64,000 nt of DNA from the NCBI GenBank assembly GCA_049324435.1, contig JBMOOQ010000031.1, forward strand, positions 62,001-126,000. Direction: 5' to 3'. The position numbers and the translations under genes were made by a program. The notes under the pieces were generated by a model that saw only the letters and a list, made by a program, of their open reading frames with translations, did no database searches and was not told the origin of the DNA. Of this stretch, positions 27,877-35,693 are shown piece by piece (the first letter of the stretch is position 1; each line of letters opens with the position of its first letter). The DNA comes from Pseudorhodoplanes sp049324435 (GTDB lineage Bacteria > Pseudomonadota > Alphaproteobacteria > Rhizobiales > Xanthobacteraceae).

Positions 27877-29521
27877 AGACACGTTCCTTGAAAGGCTCGA
27901 CTCCGATCCGCTTGACCGTGTCGATGAACAATTCGTCCGGCCGCGCACGCAACTCGATGTAGGCTGCGACCACATCCTCGATCACATCGGCAACCTGTTC
28001 GTAAGGCACCGCCGGCCCGAGCAGCGTGCCAAGTTCGGCATTCTCGTCGGCGCGGCCACCCAGCGTGATCTGGTAGAATTCCTCGCCGTTTTTCTCGACA
28101 CCGAGAATGCCGATATGACCAACATGGTGGTGGCCGCAGGCATTGATGCAGCCGGATATGTTGATGTGCAGCCGGCCGATATTGTGCGCGGTCTCGATGC
28201 TGCGGAAGCGGCGGGTCAGTTCCTGTGCCACCGGAATCGAGCGCGCATTGGCGAGACTGCAATAGTCCAATCCGGGGCACGCAATGATGTCGGAGACGAG
28301 CCCGACATTCGGCGTCGCAAGCCCAACGGCATCCAGCGCTCTGAACAGCGCCGGCAGGTCGCGCTGGCGCACATGCGGCAGCACCAGGTTCTGCTCGTGC
28401 CCGACGCGAATTTCGCTCGCCGAGTACCGGTCCGCGAGATCGGCGATCACATCCATCTGGTCCGCGGTCGCATCGCCGGGCGGTGCGCCAGCCGGCTTCA
28501 GCGACAGCGTCACGATCGCGTACCCTCGCACCTTGTGCGCCGAGACTGAATTGCCGAACCAGGTATCGAAGGCGCGGTCGGCGGCTCGCTCCTTGTTCAG
28601 CGCACCGCTCTCGTCGGGCAGGGTCTCGTAATCCGGATAACGGAACCGCGCGGCGATATCGGCAATCACCGCCTCATCAAGCGCCAGCGCGCCATCCCTG
28701 ATGGTGCGCCACTCCTCTTCGACGGCGGCTGCAAACTGTTCGGCGCCGAGTTCATGGACCAGGATCTTGATGCGCGCCTTGTAGATATTGTCCCGCCGTC
28801 CGTAAAGATTGTAGACGCGTAGCACCGCCTCGATGTAGCTGAGGAGGTCGCGCTTGGGCAGGAACGGCTTGATGGTCTTGCCGATGAACGGAGTCCGCCC
28901 GAGCCCGCCGCCGACTACGACTTCGAAACCGACCTCGCCGGCATCGTTCCGGTGCAGGCGCAGACCGATATCGTGGACACGGATCGCCGCGCGATCGTGA
29001 TCCGCCGCCGTCACCGCGATCTTGAACTTGCGCGGCAGGAACGAGAATTCCGGGTGCATGGTCGAGTGCTGCCGCAAAATCTCGGCATAGATGCGCGGAT
29101 CTTCGACCTCGTCCGGCGCGACGCCGGCCCATTGATCGCTCGTGACATTGCGGATGCAATTGCCGCTGGTCTGCATCGCGTGAAGATGCGTCTCGGCCAG
29201 AACCGCGAGCACCTCCGGCATTTCTTCGAGCTTGATCCAGTTGAACTGGATATTCTGGCGCGTGGTGAAGTGTCCGTAACCGCGGTCGTAGCGGCGCGCG
29301 ACATGCGCAAGCGTGCGCATCTGGTCGGACGACAGCGATCCATAGGGAATCGCGACGCGCAGCATGTAGGCATGCAGTTGCAGATAGACCCCGTTCATCA
29401 AACGCAGCGGCTTGAACTCTTCCTCAGTGAGCGCACCAGACAGCCTCCGCGCGACCTGATCGCGAAACTCGGCGACGCGCTCGGCAACCACGGTGCGATC
29501 GAATTCATCGTAGAGATACAT
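27863..29521 (-). CDS. cysI: Sulfite reductase hemoprotein (nitrite/sulfite reductase family)
   Basis: This 552-residue protein has two ferredoxin-like domains and two siroheme/4Fe-4S domains. It reduces sulfite to sulfide with six electrons. Cluster ligands are in ACPGLDYC and SGCINACGHHH, the two cysteine pairs bridging the [4Fe-4S] cluster and siroheme. The half-motif TTRQNIQFNWIKLEEMPEVL and SGNCIRNVTSD are typical of the plant-type and alphaproteobacterial enzymes. No flavoprotein cysJ is present nearby, so it probably takes electrons from ferredoxin or an unidentified donor. The operon context with cysG and cysH argues for sulfite rather than nitrite. Confidence 0.9.
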   Translation of the reverse strand: MYLYDEFDRTVVAERVAEFRDQVARRLSGALTEEEFKPLRLMNGVYLQLHAYMLRVAIPYGSLSSDQMRTLAHVARRYDRGYGHFTTRQNIQFNWIKLEEMPEVLAVLAETHLHAMQTSGNCIRNVTSDQWAGVAPDEVEDPRIYAEILRQHSTMHPEFSFLPRKFKIAVTAADHDRAAIRVHDIGLRLHRNDAGEVGFEVVVGGGLGRTPFIGKTIKPFLPKRDLLSYIEAVLRVYNLYGRRDNIYKARIKILVHELGAEQFAAAVEEEWRTIRDGALALDEAVIADIAARFRYPDYETLPDESGALNKERAADRAFDTWFGNSVSAHKVRGYAIVTLSLKPAGAPPGDATADQMDVIADLADRYSASEIRVGHEQNLVLPHVRQRDLPALFRALDAVGLATPNVGLVSDIIACPGLDYCSLANARSIPVAQELTRRFRSIETAHNIGRLHINISGCINACGHHHVGHIGILGVEKNGEEFYQITLGGRADENAELGTLLGPAVPYEQVADVIEDVVAAYIELRARPDELFIDTVKRIGVEPFKERVYAAH

Positions 29522-29524
29522 GGC

Positions 29525-29842
29525 TCAGACCAGCTCGTTTCCCGGAAGCGCGAAGGTCGGACCGGCCACCCGGATCCGTTCCCGCAGATTTCCCGGCTTG
29601 ATGTCGTCACCGTCGAGAATGACCGGCGCGACATAGGCGCCGACCGCCTCGATGTCGCTTGCATTGGCCTCCTTCAAGAGGCGTGTCGCTTCCTCCGCTG
29701 TCGTCGTCACCACCGCATCGTTCAATGACGTCGACCAGCCGCGCGAAGCGGTGCGATAGACCACCGCGCCGTCGCCGAGACGATTGCCGGTGATCACCAC
29801 CGGCCCTTTGACTTTCAGCTTCTGCTGCTGCGGGGCGGTCAT
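29525..29842 (-). CDS. DUF2849-domain protein
   Basis: This is a 105-residue protein of the DUF2849 family, regularly placed between cysG and cysI in Hyphomicrobiales. Recognisable parts are GPVVITGNRLGDGAVVY, the SLNDAVV segment and AVGAYVAPVI. It has no signal peptide or metal motif. The gene overlaps cysG by four bases (ATGA) and lies three bases before cysI. A role in siroheme delivery or sulfite reductase assembly is possible from position alone, but nothing in the sequence shows it. Confidence 0.87.
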   Translation of the reverse strand: MTAPQQQKLKVKGPVVITGNRLGDGAVVYRTASRGWSTSLNDAVVTTTAEEATRLLKEANASDIEAVGAYVAPVILDGDDIKPGNLRERIRVAGPTFALPGNELV

Positions 29843-31230
29843 TCGGCGGCCTCCAGAAGTTCAACCGCGTCCTTCCAGGCGCGGGAATGGGCCACGACGT
29901 CGCCGACCACGATCAGCGCAGGTCCCTCGCCAGCCGCGGCTGCAAGCGACGGCAGTTGCGACAGCGTGCCCGTTACGGTGCGGGAATCCGGCCGCGTGCC
30001 GCGCGCCAGCACCGCGACGGGAGTCTGAGGATCGCGGCCCGCGGCAACCAGTCCGTTGCGGACCGCGCCCGCTGCGCTGAGGCCCATGTAGATCGCGACT
30101 GTCGTGCTGCGGTCGGCAAGGCCCGACCAGTCGATATTGTCCGCACCGTCCGCGGTGCTTGCGGTGACGATGGACAGCCGCGTCGCCTCCTTGCGCAGCG
30201 TCAGCGGTACGCCGGCTTCCGCCGCGCAGCCAAGCGCCGCAGTAATGCCCGGAACGATGGTGACATCGATGCCTTCGGCTTCGAGCGCTTCGCGCTCCTC
30301 GCCGCCGCGGCCGAAGATGAAGGGGTCGCCCCCCTTCAGCCGGACCACGTTGCGGCCTGCCTTGACTTCCGCGATCAGGCGGCGGTTAATGGCATCCTGG
30401 CCGATGCCAGGCTGGCCCTTGCGCTTGCCGACATGGACAATTTCCGCATCGCGCCTGACCCGGCCGAGAATCTCAGACGAGACCAGATCGTCTGTGAAGA
30501 CGATGTCCGCCGATTGCAGAGCATGGAAGGCTTTGAGCGTCAGGAGGTCGGGATCGCCGGGACCGGCTCCCACGATCTGCACATGACCTTGCTGCGGCGA
30601 TTCCAGCCCGGCCCGCTCGATCTCGATCATTAGCGCGGCTTCCGCCTTCGCGCTGCGCCCGGACAGAAACAATGCGGCGATCGGCCCGTCGATCACCCGC
30701 TCCCAGAACGCGCGTGTCGAAAATCCGCGATGGCGCAGCGCATGCAGCCGGTCGCGATAACGGCCCATCATTGCGGCAAATTCACCGATGCGCTCGGGAA
30801 GAATCTGCTCGATCTTCTCACGCAATCGCCGCGCCAGGACCGGCGATGCACCTCCGGTGCCGATTGCGACCACAACATCGCCGCGATCGACGATCGACGG
30901 AAAAATGAAGGTGGAAATGTCCGGCCGGTCGACGACATTGACCGGCACATTCATCGCGCGCGCCCGTGCCGCGAGTTGTTCGTCGATGTCCTTGCCGGCG
31001 GACGCGACAAGTGCCAGGGCACCGAGAAAGTCGTCATCGCTTGGCAATCCGATACGCACATCGACGCCCTGCGCATCGGCCGAATCGATCGCCTCGCGCG
31101 ACAGCACATGCCAGCGAATGGACGCCCCGGCGGCCTTCAGGATGCGCAGCTTGGCAAGTGCTTCACGGCCGCTGCCAGCGAGAATGACCGGACCTGCTGT
31201 GAGATCGAAAAACAGCGGCAGGAAACGCAT
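29839..31230 (-). CDS. cysG: Siroheme synthase (multifunctional CysG)
   Basis: This 463-residue protein combines two modules. The N-terminal module, about residues 1-200, is a precorrin-2 dehydrogenase/ferrochelatase (AGSGREALAKLRIL, NVVDRPDISTFIFPS, GTGGASPVLARRLREKIE). The C-terminal module is a uroporphyrinogen-III C-methyltransferase with VGAGPGDPDLLTLKA, VRLKGGDPFIFGRGGEE and VPGITAALG. Together they turn uroporphyrinogen III into siroheme, the cofactor of the reductase encoded downstream. The nucleotide-binding loop reads GSG rather than the usual GGG. It is the first gene of the operon, with a GGAG ribosome-binding site at 31230 and a small palindrome upstream. Confidence 0.93.
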   Translation of the reverse strand: MRFLPLFFDLTAGPVILAGSGREALAKLRILKAAGASIRWHVLSREAIDSADAQGVDVRIGLPSDDDFLGALALVASAGKDIDEQLAARARAMNVPVNVVDRPDISTFIFPSIVDRGDVVVAIGTGGASPVLARRLREKIEQILPERIGEFAAMMGRYRDRLHALRHRGFSTRAFWERVIDGPIAALFLSGRSAKAEAALMIEIERAGLESPQQGHVQIVGAGPGDPDLLTLKAFHALQSADIVFTDDLVSSEILGRVRRDAEIVHVGKRKGQPGIGQDAINRRLIAEVKAGRNVVRLKGGDPFIFGRGGEEREALEAEGIDVTIVPGITAALGCAAEAGVPLTLRKEATRLSIVTASTADGADNIDWSGLADRSTTVAIYMGLSAAGAVRNGLVAAGRDPQTPVAVLARGTRPDSRTVTGTLSQLPSLAAAAGEGPALIVVGDVVAHSRAWKDAVELLEAAE

Positions 31231-31671
31231 GACGGCTCCATTTGCGCTTGCGCACGAGACATGTGAGGAGCCTCACGTATGGCACTGCCGCTGCAAAATG
31301 TGCTGCCGAAGTTAAAGACGAAGTTGGAAACTCTCTCTCCCAAAGCGCGAACGAGAGAAAGAAACCTTCTAATGTTCGTCCGCCATCCTTCGTTCTTTGG
31401 AAAAAACGCATCGCGCGCCGGAAAAGCCCTGCGCTCGCCCGGGCTTGCATTGCCAATCTGGAATGAGTCCCGTTACCGGTTTGGGATTGGGCGGCTGCGC
31501 CGCGATCCATTCTGCGGGATGATGGAATTGCGGTTAAGGCCGCCGACCTGGGCGGCCTCAATTGCAACACTGGCAGAGGAATTCTCGACCTGCGCGGCCA
31601 TTTTGCCGCTGATGGGCGGTTTGGGGCTTCGCAGGCAATACGAAGCGGTTTAGATCGTTCTGCAATCTGGA
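31231..31671. other. Intergenic region upstream of the sulfate-reduction operon
   Basis: About 440 bases separate cysG (minus) from the M23 peptidase gene (plus). The part near cysG holds the palindrome at 31263-31276. A 124-codon open frame on the plus strand (31279-31653) has no family resemblance and poor ribosome-binding context, so it is not called. Confidence 0.5.
31263..31276. promoter_or_regulatory. Palindrome GTGAGG-AG-CCTCAC upstream of cysG
   Basis: Perfect six-base arms with a two-base centre sit 33 bases before the cysG start codon, within the expected promoter or leader of the sulfate-reduction operon. It could be an operator for a dimeric repressor. The regulator is unknown and no regulator gene is adjacent. 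Confidence 0.35.
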
Positions 31672-31680
31672 GTGAATGCG

Positions 31681-33294
31681 GTGCGGAACCTTGCCGCTCT
31701 TGTATTGATGGTGATGGCGACGGGTCTTGCGCATGCCGAGACCTGGCCCGCACCGCGTACCGTCTCATTTCAGGCGGACTGGGCTGCGGTGCGCGCCGCG
31801 CTGCCGGTTATCCCCCAGGCAGTCGGGAAAGGCGATGCATTGCCGGTTGCAACCGCACTCGCTGCGGAGCGTTTTCCAGCGATCGCCCACAGCCCCGTAC
31901 CTGTGCTGCTCCCTTACGCGCTCGGCGATGACGCCCATGATCGCGCGTCCGACGACCTCAATCCGCTCGACAGCTATATGTCCGGGTTCGAGCCGACCAA
32001 ATTCTTTCAGAGCGGGCCGACCGGGTATGACGCGACATTCGTGCTGCGCACCCGCGACGTACGAGGCTTTGGCGATATCGGCTTTCGCGATCCGGTGGTG
32101 GTGCAGATTTCCGGCTTCAATCTGCTTTATCGATTGCCGGATGCGAAAGGAGCGAAAGTTCTGCCGCGCGGCGAAATTGCGGAGCACCTCCCGGGTGTCC
32201 GCCGTCAAATTCTCGAACACACGCTTCGCTACAGCTTCGAGCGTTTCGGCATTCCCTATGTCGTGTCGATCCAGTGCTACGATGGACCGCAGCGGCGCAC
32301 CCGCCTCTCCTGCCGCAATGCCGATCGCATCGCGCTGCGCTTCATGCAGGCTCTCCGCGTCGCCGGCGGTAATCCGGAAGCGGCTGCAGACGCCGTTCCG
32401 CCGGCCGCACCAGAGCGGCCGGAGGCACATTCCGAAGCCTTTCGCTACCATCCGGTTGGGCAACTGGTGAACGGCTCGGGCATGCGCGCGCGAGCCGGCA
32501 ATCCCGATCCGACCGTTTATGCGCGCATCCGGTTTCCCGCGGCGCAGGCTCCGGCCTATGTCAATACACAAGCGTTCCGGCGCCGCAGTGGTCTTGTCGT
32601 CGCATGGGCGCCGGCAGCCACTGAGGATGATGAGGCTCAAGATGCAAGACATGAGCCCGCGCAGTATATCTGGCGCGATAATTTCTGCGAACGGCGCGAC
32701 TTCTCGGTCGGACAATGTCCATCGGGGCGCGGTCATCAGGGACAGGACATCCTCGGCGTCACCTGCGAGCCCGGTCCGCGCAAACGCGACTGCCGCCCGA
32801 ACCGGGACGGCGTGGTCGCAGCCCGCGACGGCATGATTTTGCGCGAAAGCTGGAACGACTCGTTCTTCCTCGTCACCAATGTACCTGGCGAGCGACTGCG
32901 ATTTCGTCATTTGCATATGCATCCGCGGCGGCTCGACGACGAGGGCATTGTCAGCGGACGCATGGTCAAGGAAGGCGACCGGCTCGGCACCATCGGCAAC
33001 TACAATCGCCGGCCCGGCCTGACGACGACGCATCTGCATTTCGAGATCCAGGTGCCGACGCGCGACGGCTATGTCCGGGTCAACCCCTATATGACGCTGA
33101 TCGCTTCCTATGAACATCTGATCGGTGCACGTGGCAGCGAAGTTTCCCCGCCAGACCGGGGCGCGGCCCATGCCGGCAGCGAAGCCGGCGCTGCCGAGGC
33201 CGCCGGGGCGAGTGCGGCGAAGACGCAGCGCGCCAAGGCGCGAGCCAAGACGAAATCCCGCTTTGCCAGACTGCATCACCGCAAGCGACGTTAG
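31681..33294 (+). CDS. M23-family (LytM-type) metallopeptidase, exported
   Basis: This is an exported zinc peptidase of about 537 residues. The GTG at 31681 is chosen because a GGAG site lies eight bases before it and a signal peptide (VRNLAALVLMVMATGLAHA) starts there; a GTG at 31672 is possible. The first 330 residues form a domain I do not recognise (QISGFNLLYRLPD, YVVSIQCYDG). The peptidase domain near residues 345-470 has the ligands in GHQGQD and HLHFEI, so it is probably active on peptidoglycan cross-bridges. The tail is Ala-rich and then very basic (RFARLHHRKRR), which could bind the cell wall. It precedes a lytic transglycosylase gene on the same strand. Confidence 0.87.
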   Translation: MRNLAALVLMVMATGLAHAETWPAPRTVSFQADWAAVRAALPVIPQAVGKGDALPVATALAAERFPAIAHSPVPVLLPYALGDDAHDRASDDLNPLDSYMSGFEPTKFFQSGPTGYDATFVLRTRDVRGFGDIGFRDPVVVQISGFNLLYRLPDAKGAKVLPRGEIAEHLPGVRRQILEHTLRYSFERFGIPYVVSIQCYDGPQRRTRLSCRNADRIALRFMQALRVAGGNPEAAADAVPPAAPERPEAHSEAFRYHPVGQLVNGSGMRARAGNPDPTVYARIRFPAAQAPAYVNTQAFRRRSGLVVAWAPAATEDDEAQDARHEPAQYIWRDNFCERRDFSVGQCPSGRGHQGQDILGVTCEPGPRKRDCRPNRDGVVAARDGMILRESWNDSFFLVTNVPGERLRFRHLHMHPRRLDDEGIVSGRMVKEGDRLGTIGNYNRRPGLTTTHLHFEIQVPTRDGYVRVNPYMTLIASYEHLIGARGSEVSPPDRGAAHAGSEAGAAEAAGASAAKTQRAKARAKTKSRFARLHHRKRR

Positions 33295-33366
33295 AGCGCA
33301 CCCTCTCGCACGTCAGCAGCACGCACGGCCGGATTGCCGTCAAAGTCGCATCCGATAGGATCACTT

Positions 33367-34593
33367 ATGATGATGACGCTCGATTCGGCGCTCACCCGGC
33401 GACGCCTGCTGCAAGGTGCAGTCCTCGCGCCGGCTTCGCTGGCGCTGCCCGGCGACCTCTTCGCACAAAAGGCAGCGCAGCCGTTCGACCAGTGGATCCT
33501 GGCATTCCGGCCCAAAGCTCTCTCGCGAGGCGTATCGGCAGCAACCTATGATGGCGTCATGTCCGGACTGAAGCCGGACATGGCGGTTTTCGCGCTGCAG
33601 CGGTCGCAACCCGAATTCCAGGAGAAGCTCTGGCAATATCTCAATCGGCGCGTCTCGGAATGGCGGATCGTCACGGGCCGCGAGCGCGCGAAACAATATG
33701 CGGCGCTGTTCGACAAGCTCGAAGCCGATTTCGGAGTCTCGCGCGTCACCCTGCTTGGGCTCTGGGGAATGGAAACCGCCTATGGCGACCCTGTGGTGTT
33801 CCGCAATCATATGCGTCCAGTCTTCCCCTGCCTGGCCGCACTCGCCTGGGGCGAGCCGCGGCGCCGGACATATTGGGAGACCGAACTCGTCAATGCCCTG
33901 CGCATCGTCCAGCGCGGCTGGAGCACGCCGGCCGAAATGCGGGGCTCGTGGGCTGGCGCGATGGGCCACACCCAATGGATGCCGGAGGTCTGGCTCAATA
34001 TCGGCTCCGACTATGACGGCGACGGCCGCGTTAATCCGTTCGGACGGCCGGACGACGCGCTTGCCGGCACATGCCGCTACCTGATCGACCGCGGCGGCTA
34101 TCGCCGCGGCGAGCCTTGGGGCTACGAGGTCAAAGGGCCGAAGCCCACCGGCACCCGCTCCTATGCCGAATGGGAGAAGGCCGGCGTCGTGCGTGCCGAC
34201 GGCAAACCGTACGCGGTGCCGGGGGCGCGCGCGAAGGGCTGGGTACCCGTTCCGGGCGGACCGCACTTCCTGATCGGCGCCAACTTCCATGCGGTGAAGA
34301 GCTACAACCCGTCGACGAGCTACGCGCTCGCCATCTGCCACCTCGGCGATCGTGTGATTGGTGCCGGACCGTTCGTACAGCCCTTCCCGAACAGCGAGCG
34401 AACGCCAACGCTCGCCGAAATCCAGGAGATCCAGCGGCGGCTCACCGCGCTCGGGTTCGATACCGGGGGCACCGATGGACGGGTGGGTGCGCAGACGATG
34501 CGTGCAATTGCGAATTTCCAGCGCAAGATGAATCTAGAGCCCGATGGCTATGCCGGAGTAAGACTGCTCGCACGCCTGCGACAGGGCTCCTAG
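33367..34593 (+). CDS. Lytic murein transglycosylase, MltB-like with peptidoglycan-binding domain
   Basis: This is an exported enzyme of about 408 residues. A Tat-like signal is seen near the start (TRRRLLQGAVLAPASLAL). The SLT_2/MltB domain follows with the catalytic glutamate in LLGLWGMETAYG and MGHTQWMPEVWLN. A C-terminal PG_binding_1 domain covers about residues 345-405 (IQEIQRRLTALGFDTGGTDGRVG). It cleaves glycan strands to form 1,6-anhydro ends. The ATG at 33367 has an AGGA site six bases upstream; two further in-frame ATGs follow directly. Its stop overlaps the stop of the convergent lysR-type gene by four bases (34590-34593). It could act together with the upstream M23 peptidase. Confidence 0.9.
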   Translation: MMMTLDSALTRRRLLQGAVLAPASLALPGDLFAQKAAQPFDQWILAFRPKALSRGVSAATYDGVMSGLKPDMAVFALQRSQPEFQEKLWQYLNRRVSEWRIVTGRERAKQYAALFDKLEADFGVSRVTLLGLWGMETAYGDPVVFRNHMRPVFPCLAALAWGEPRRRTYWETELVNALRIVQRGWSTPAEMRGSWAGAMGHTQWMPEVWLNIGSDYDGDGRVNPFGRPDDALAGTCRYLIDRGGYRRGEPWGYEVKGPKPTGTRSYAEWEKAGVVRADGKPYAVPGARAKGWVPVPGGPHFLIGANFHAVKSYNPSTSYALAICHLGDRVIGAGPFVQPFPNSERTPTLAEIQEIQRRLTALGFDTGGTDGRVGAQTMRAIANFQRKMNLEPDGYAGVRLLARLRQGS

Positions 34594-35537
34594 CGCGAAG
34601 CGGCCCCAGTCTGAATGCGCGACGATGTCAGATTGCCGCCGCGCGATGCAATCCAGTCCGTGAGGAACGCGACGAAAGCTTTCACCTTGGGTGGCGTTTC
34701 CGGCGCACGCGGATAGACCGCAATCAACGGACGAGCCGCCACATGGTGGCGCGGGAACAGCGTCACCAGATTGCCGGATGCCAGATCGTCGGCGACCACG
34801 TAGCGCGGCACCAGGGCCGCTCCGAGACCGGCGATGGCAGCCTTGCGCAGCGCGAGCGCACTGTTCGATGAAAAAGTGCCAGCGATCTTTACTGTAACCG
34901 GGCCGCGCGGCCCTTCGAACCGCCAGAGGCGATCGTTTGGCAGCGCGCTTTCATGGACAAGGCAGGGAAATCGCGCGAGATCAGCCGGCGTGCCCGGCCG
35001 CCCCTCCCGGATCAGTAACGAAGGCGCAGCGCAGACCACCCAATCCATCGGTGCGATCGGCGTTTCAACAAGCGAGGCATTGCGTGCAGCCGCGAATTGC
35101 AGCGCGACATCAAATCCACGCTTGCCAAAATCGGCAGGCTGGAACGACACATTCTCCAGGATGAGCTGGACATGCACCTTCGTATACAGGCGAGCGAACG
35201 CGATGATGGCATCGGCGAGATGCAGCGCCCCGAAGGATTTCGGAGCCGCAAGCCGCAAGGTGCCGGCCGGCTCCGCCGGGCTCTCGACCAGTGCCCGCTC
35301 GTGGGTCTCGATGTCGCGAAACAATTGCTCGCAGAAGGCCAGATAAGACCGGCCTTCATCTGTCAGGTTCAGAGCCCGCGTCGTGCGATGCAAAAGCCGC
35401 ACGCCGAGCCGCTCCTCCAGCGCAGCGACATGCCGCGATACCAGTGCGCGCGACAATCCGAGCTGGTTCGCTGCGACGGTGAAGCTTCCCGATCGAGCGA
35501 CCCGCACGAACGTCTCCATGGTGCGGAAGCGATCCAT
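34590..35537 (-). CDS. LysR-family transcriptional regulator
   Basis: This 315-residue regulator has an N-terminal winged helix-turn-helix (METFVRVARSGSFTVAANQLGLSRALVSRHVAALEERLGVRLL) and a LysR substrate-binding domain from about residue 90. The CrgA-type C-terminal fold is suggested by GTLRLAAPKSFG and LVHESALPNDRLWRF. It is divergent from the TPP enzyme gene with 156 bases between, the classical layout for a LysR regulator controlling its neighbour. The inducer is unknown but is probably a substrate of the neighbouring enzyme or transporter. An imperfect inverted repeat lies in the intergenic region. Confidence 0.92.
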   Translation of the reverse strand: MDRFRTMETFVRVARSGSFTVAANQLGLSRALVSRHVAALEERLGVRLLHRTTRALNLTDEGRSYLAFCEQLFRDIETHERALVESPAEPAGTLRLAAPKSFGALHLADAIIAFARLYTKVHVQLILENVSFQPADFGKRGFDVALQFAAARNASLVETPIAPMDWVVCAAPSLLIREGRPGTPADLARFPCLVHESALPNDRLWRFEGPRGPVTVKIAGTFSSNSALALRKAAIAGLGAALVPRYVVADDLASGNLVTLFPRHHVAARPLIAVYPRAPETPPKVKAFVAFLTDWIASRGGNLTSSRIQTGAASR

Positions 35538-35564
35538 CGAAACTGTTTAATCCAGTGCAACAAT

Positions 35565-35600
35565 GACGTTCGCATTTAGCGGCTTCTGTAAACGAATGTC
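35565..35600. promoter_or_regulatory. Candidate LysR operator
   Basis: Eight-base arms GACGTTCG and CGAATGTC form an inverted repeat with one mismatch and a 20-base spacer, between the divergent LysR regulator and TPP enzyme genes. LysR proteins bind interrupted dyads in such regions. The spacer is longer than the usual T-N11-A box, so the assignment is tentative. Confidence 0.35.
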
Positions 35601-35693
35601 AAAGTGCTAGGGTGCGCGCAACGACGGGGCGCCAAGCCCGGGCAATCAGGGACGAAACGCAGTGAGCGCAACGCAAGCCAGCCGGATTTTGCA

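Noticed and set aside
31279..31653. 124-codon plus-strand frame upstream of the M23 peptidase
   Set aside because: Mixed composition, no domain, weak start context; treated as intergenic.
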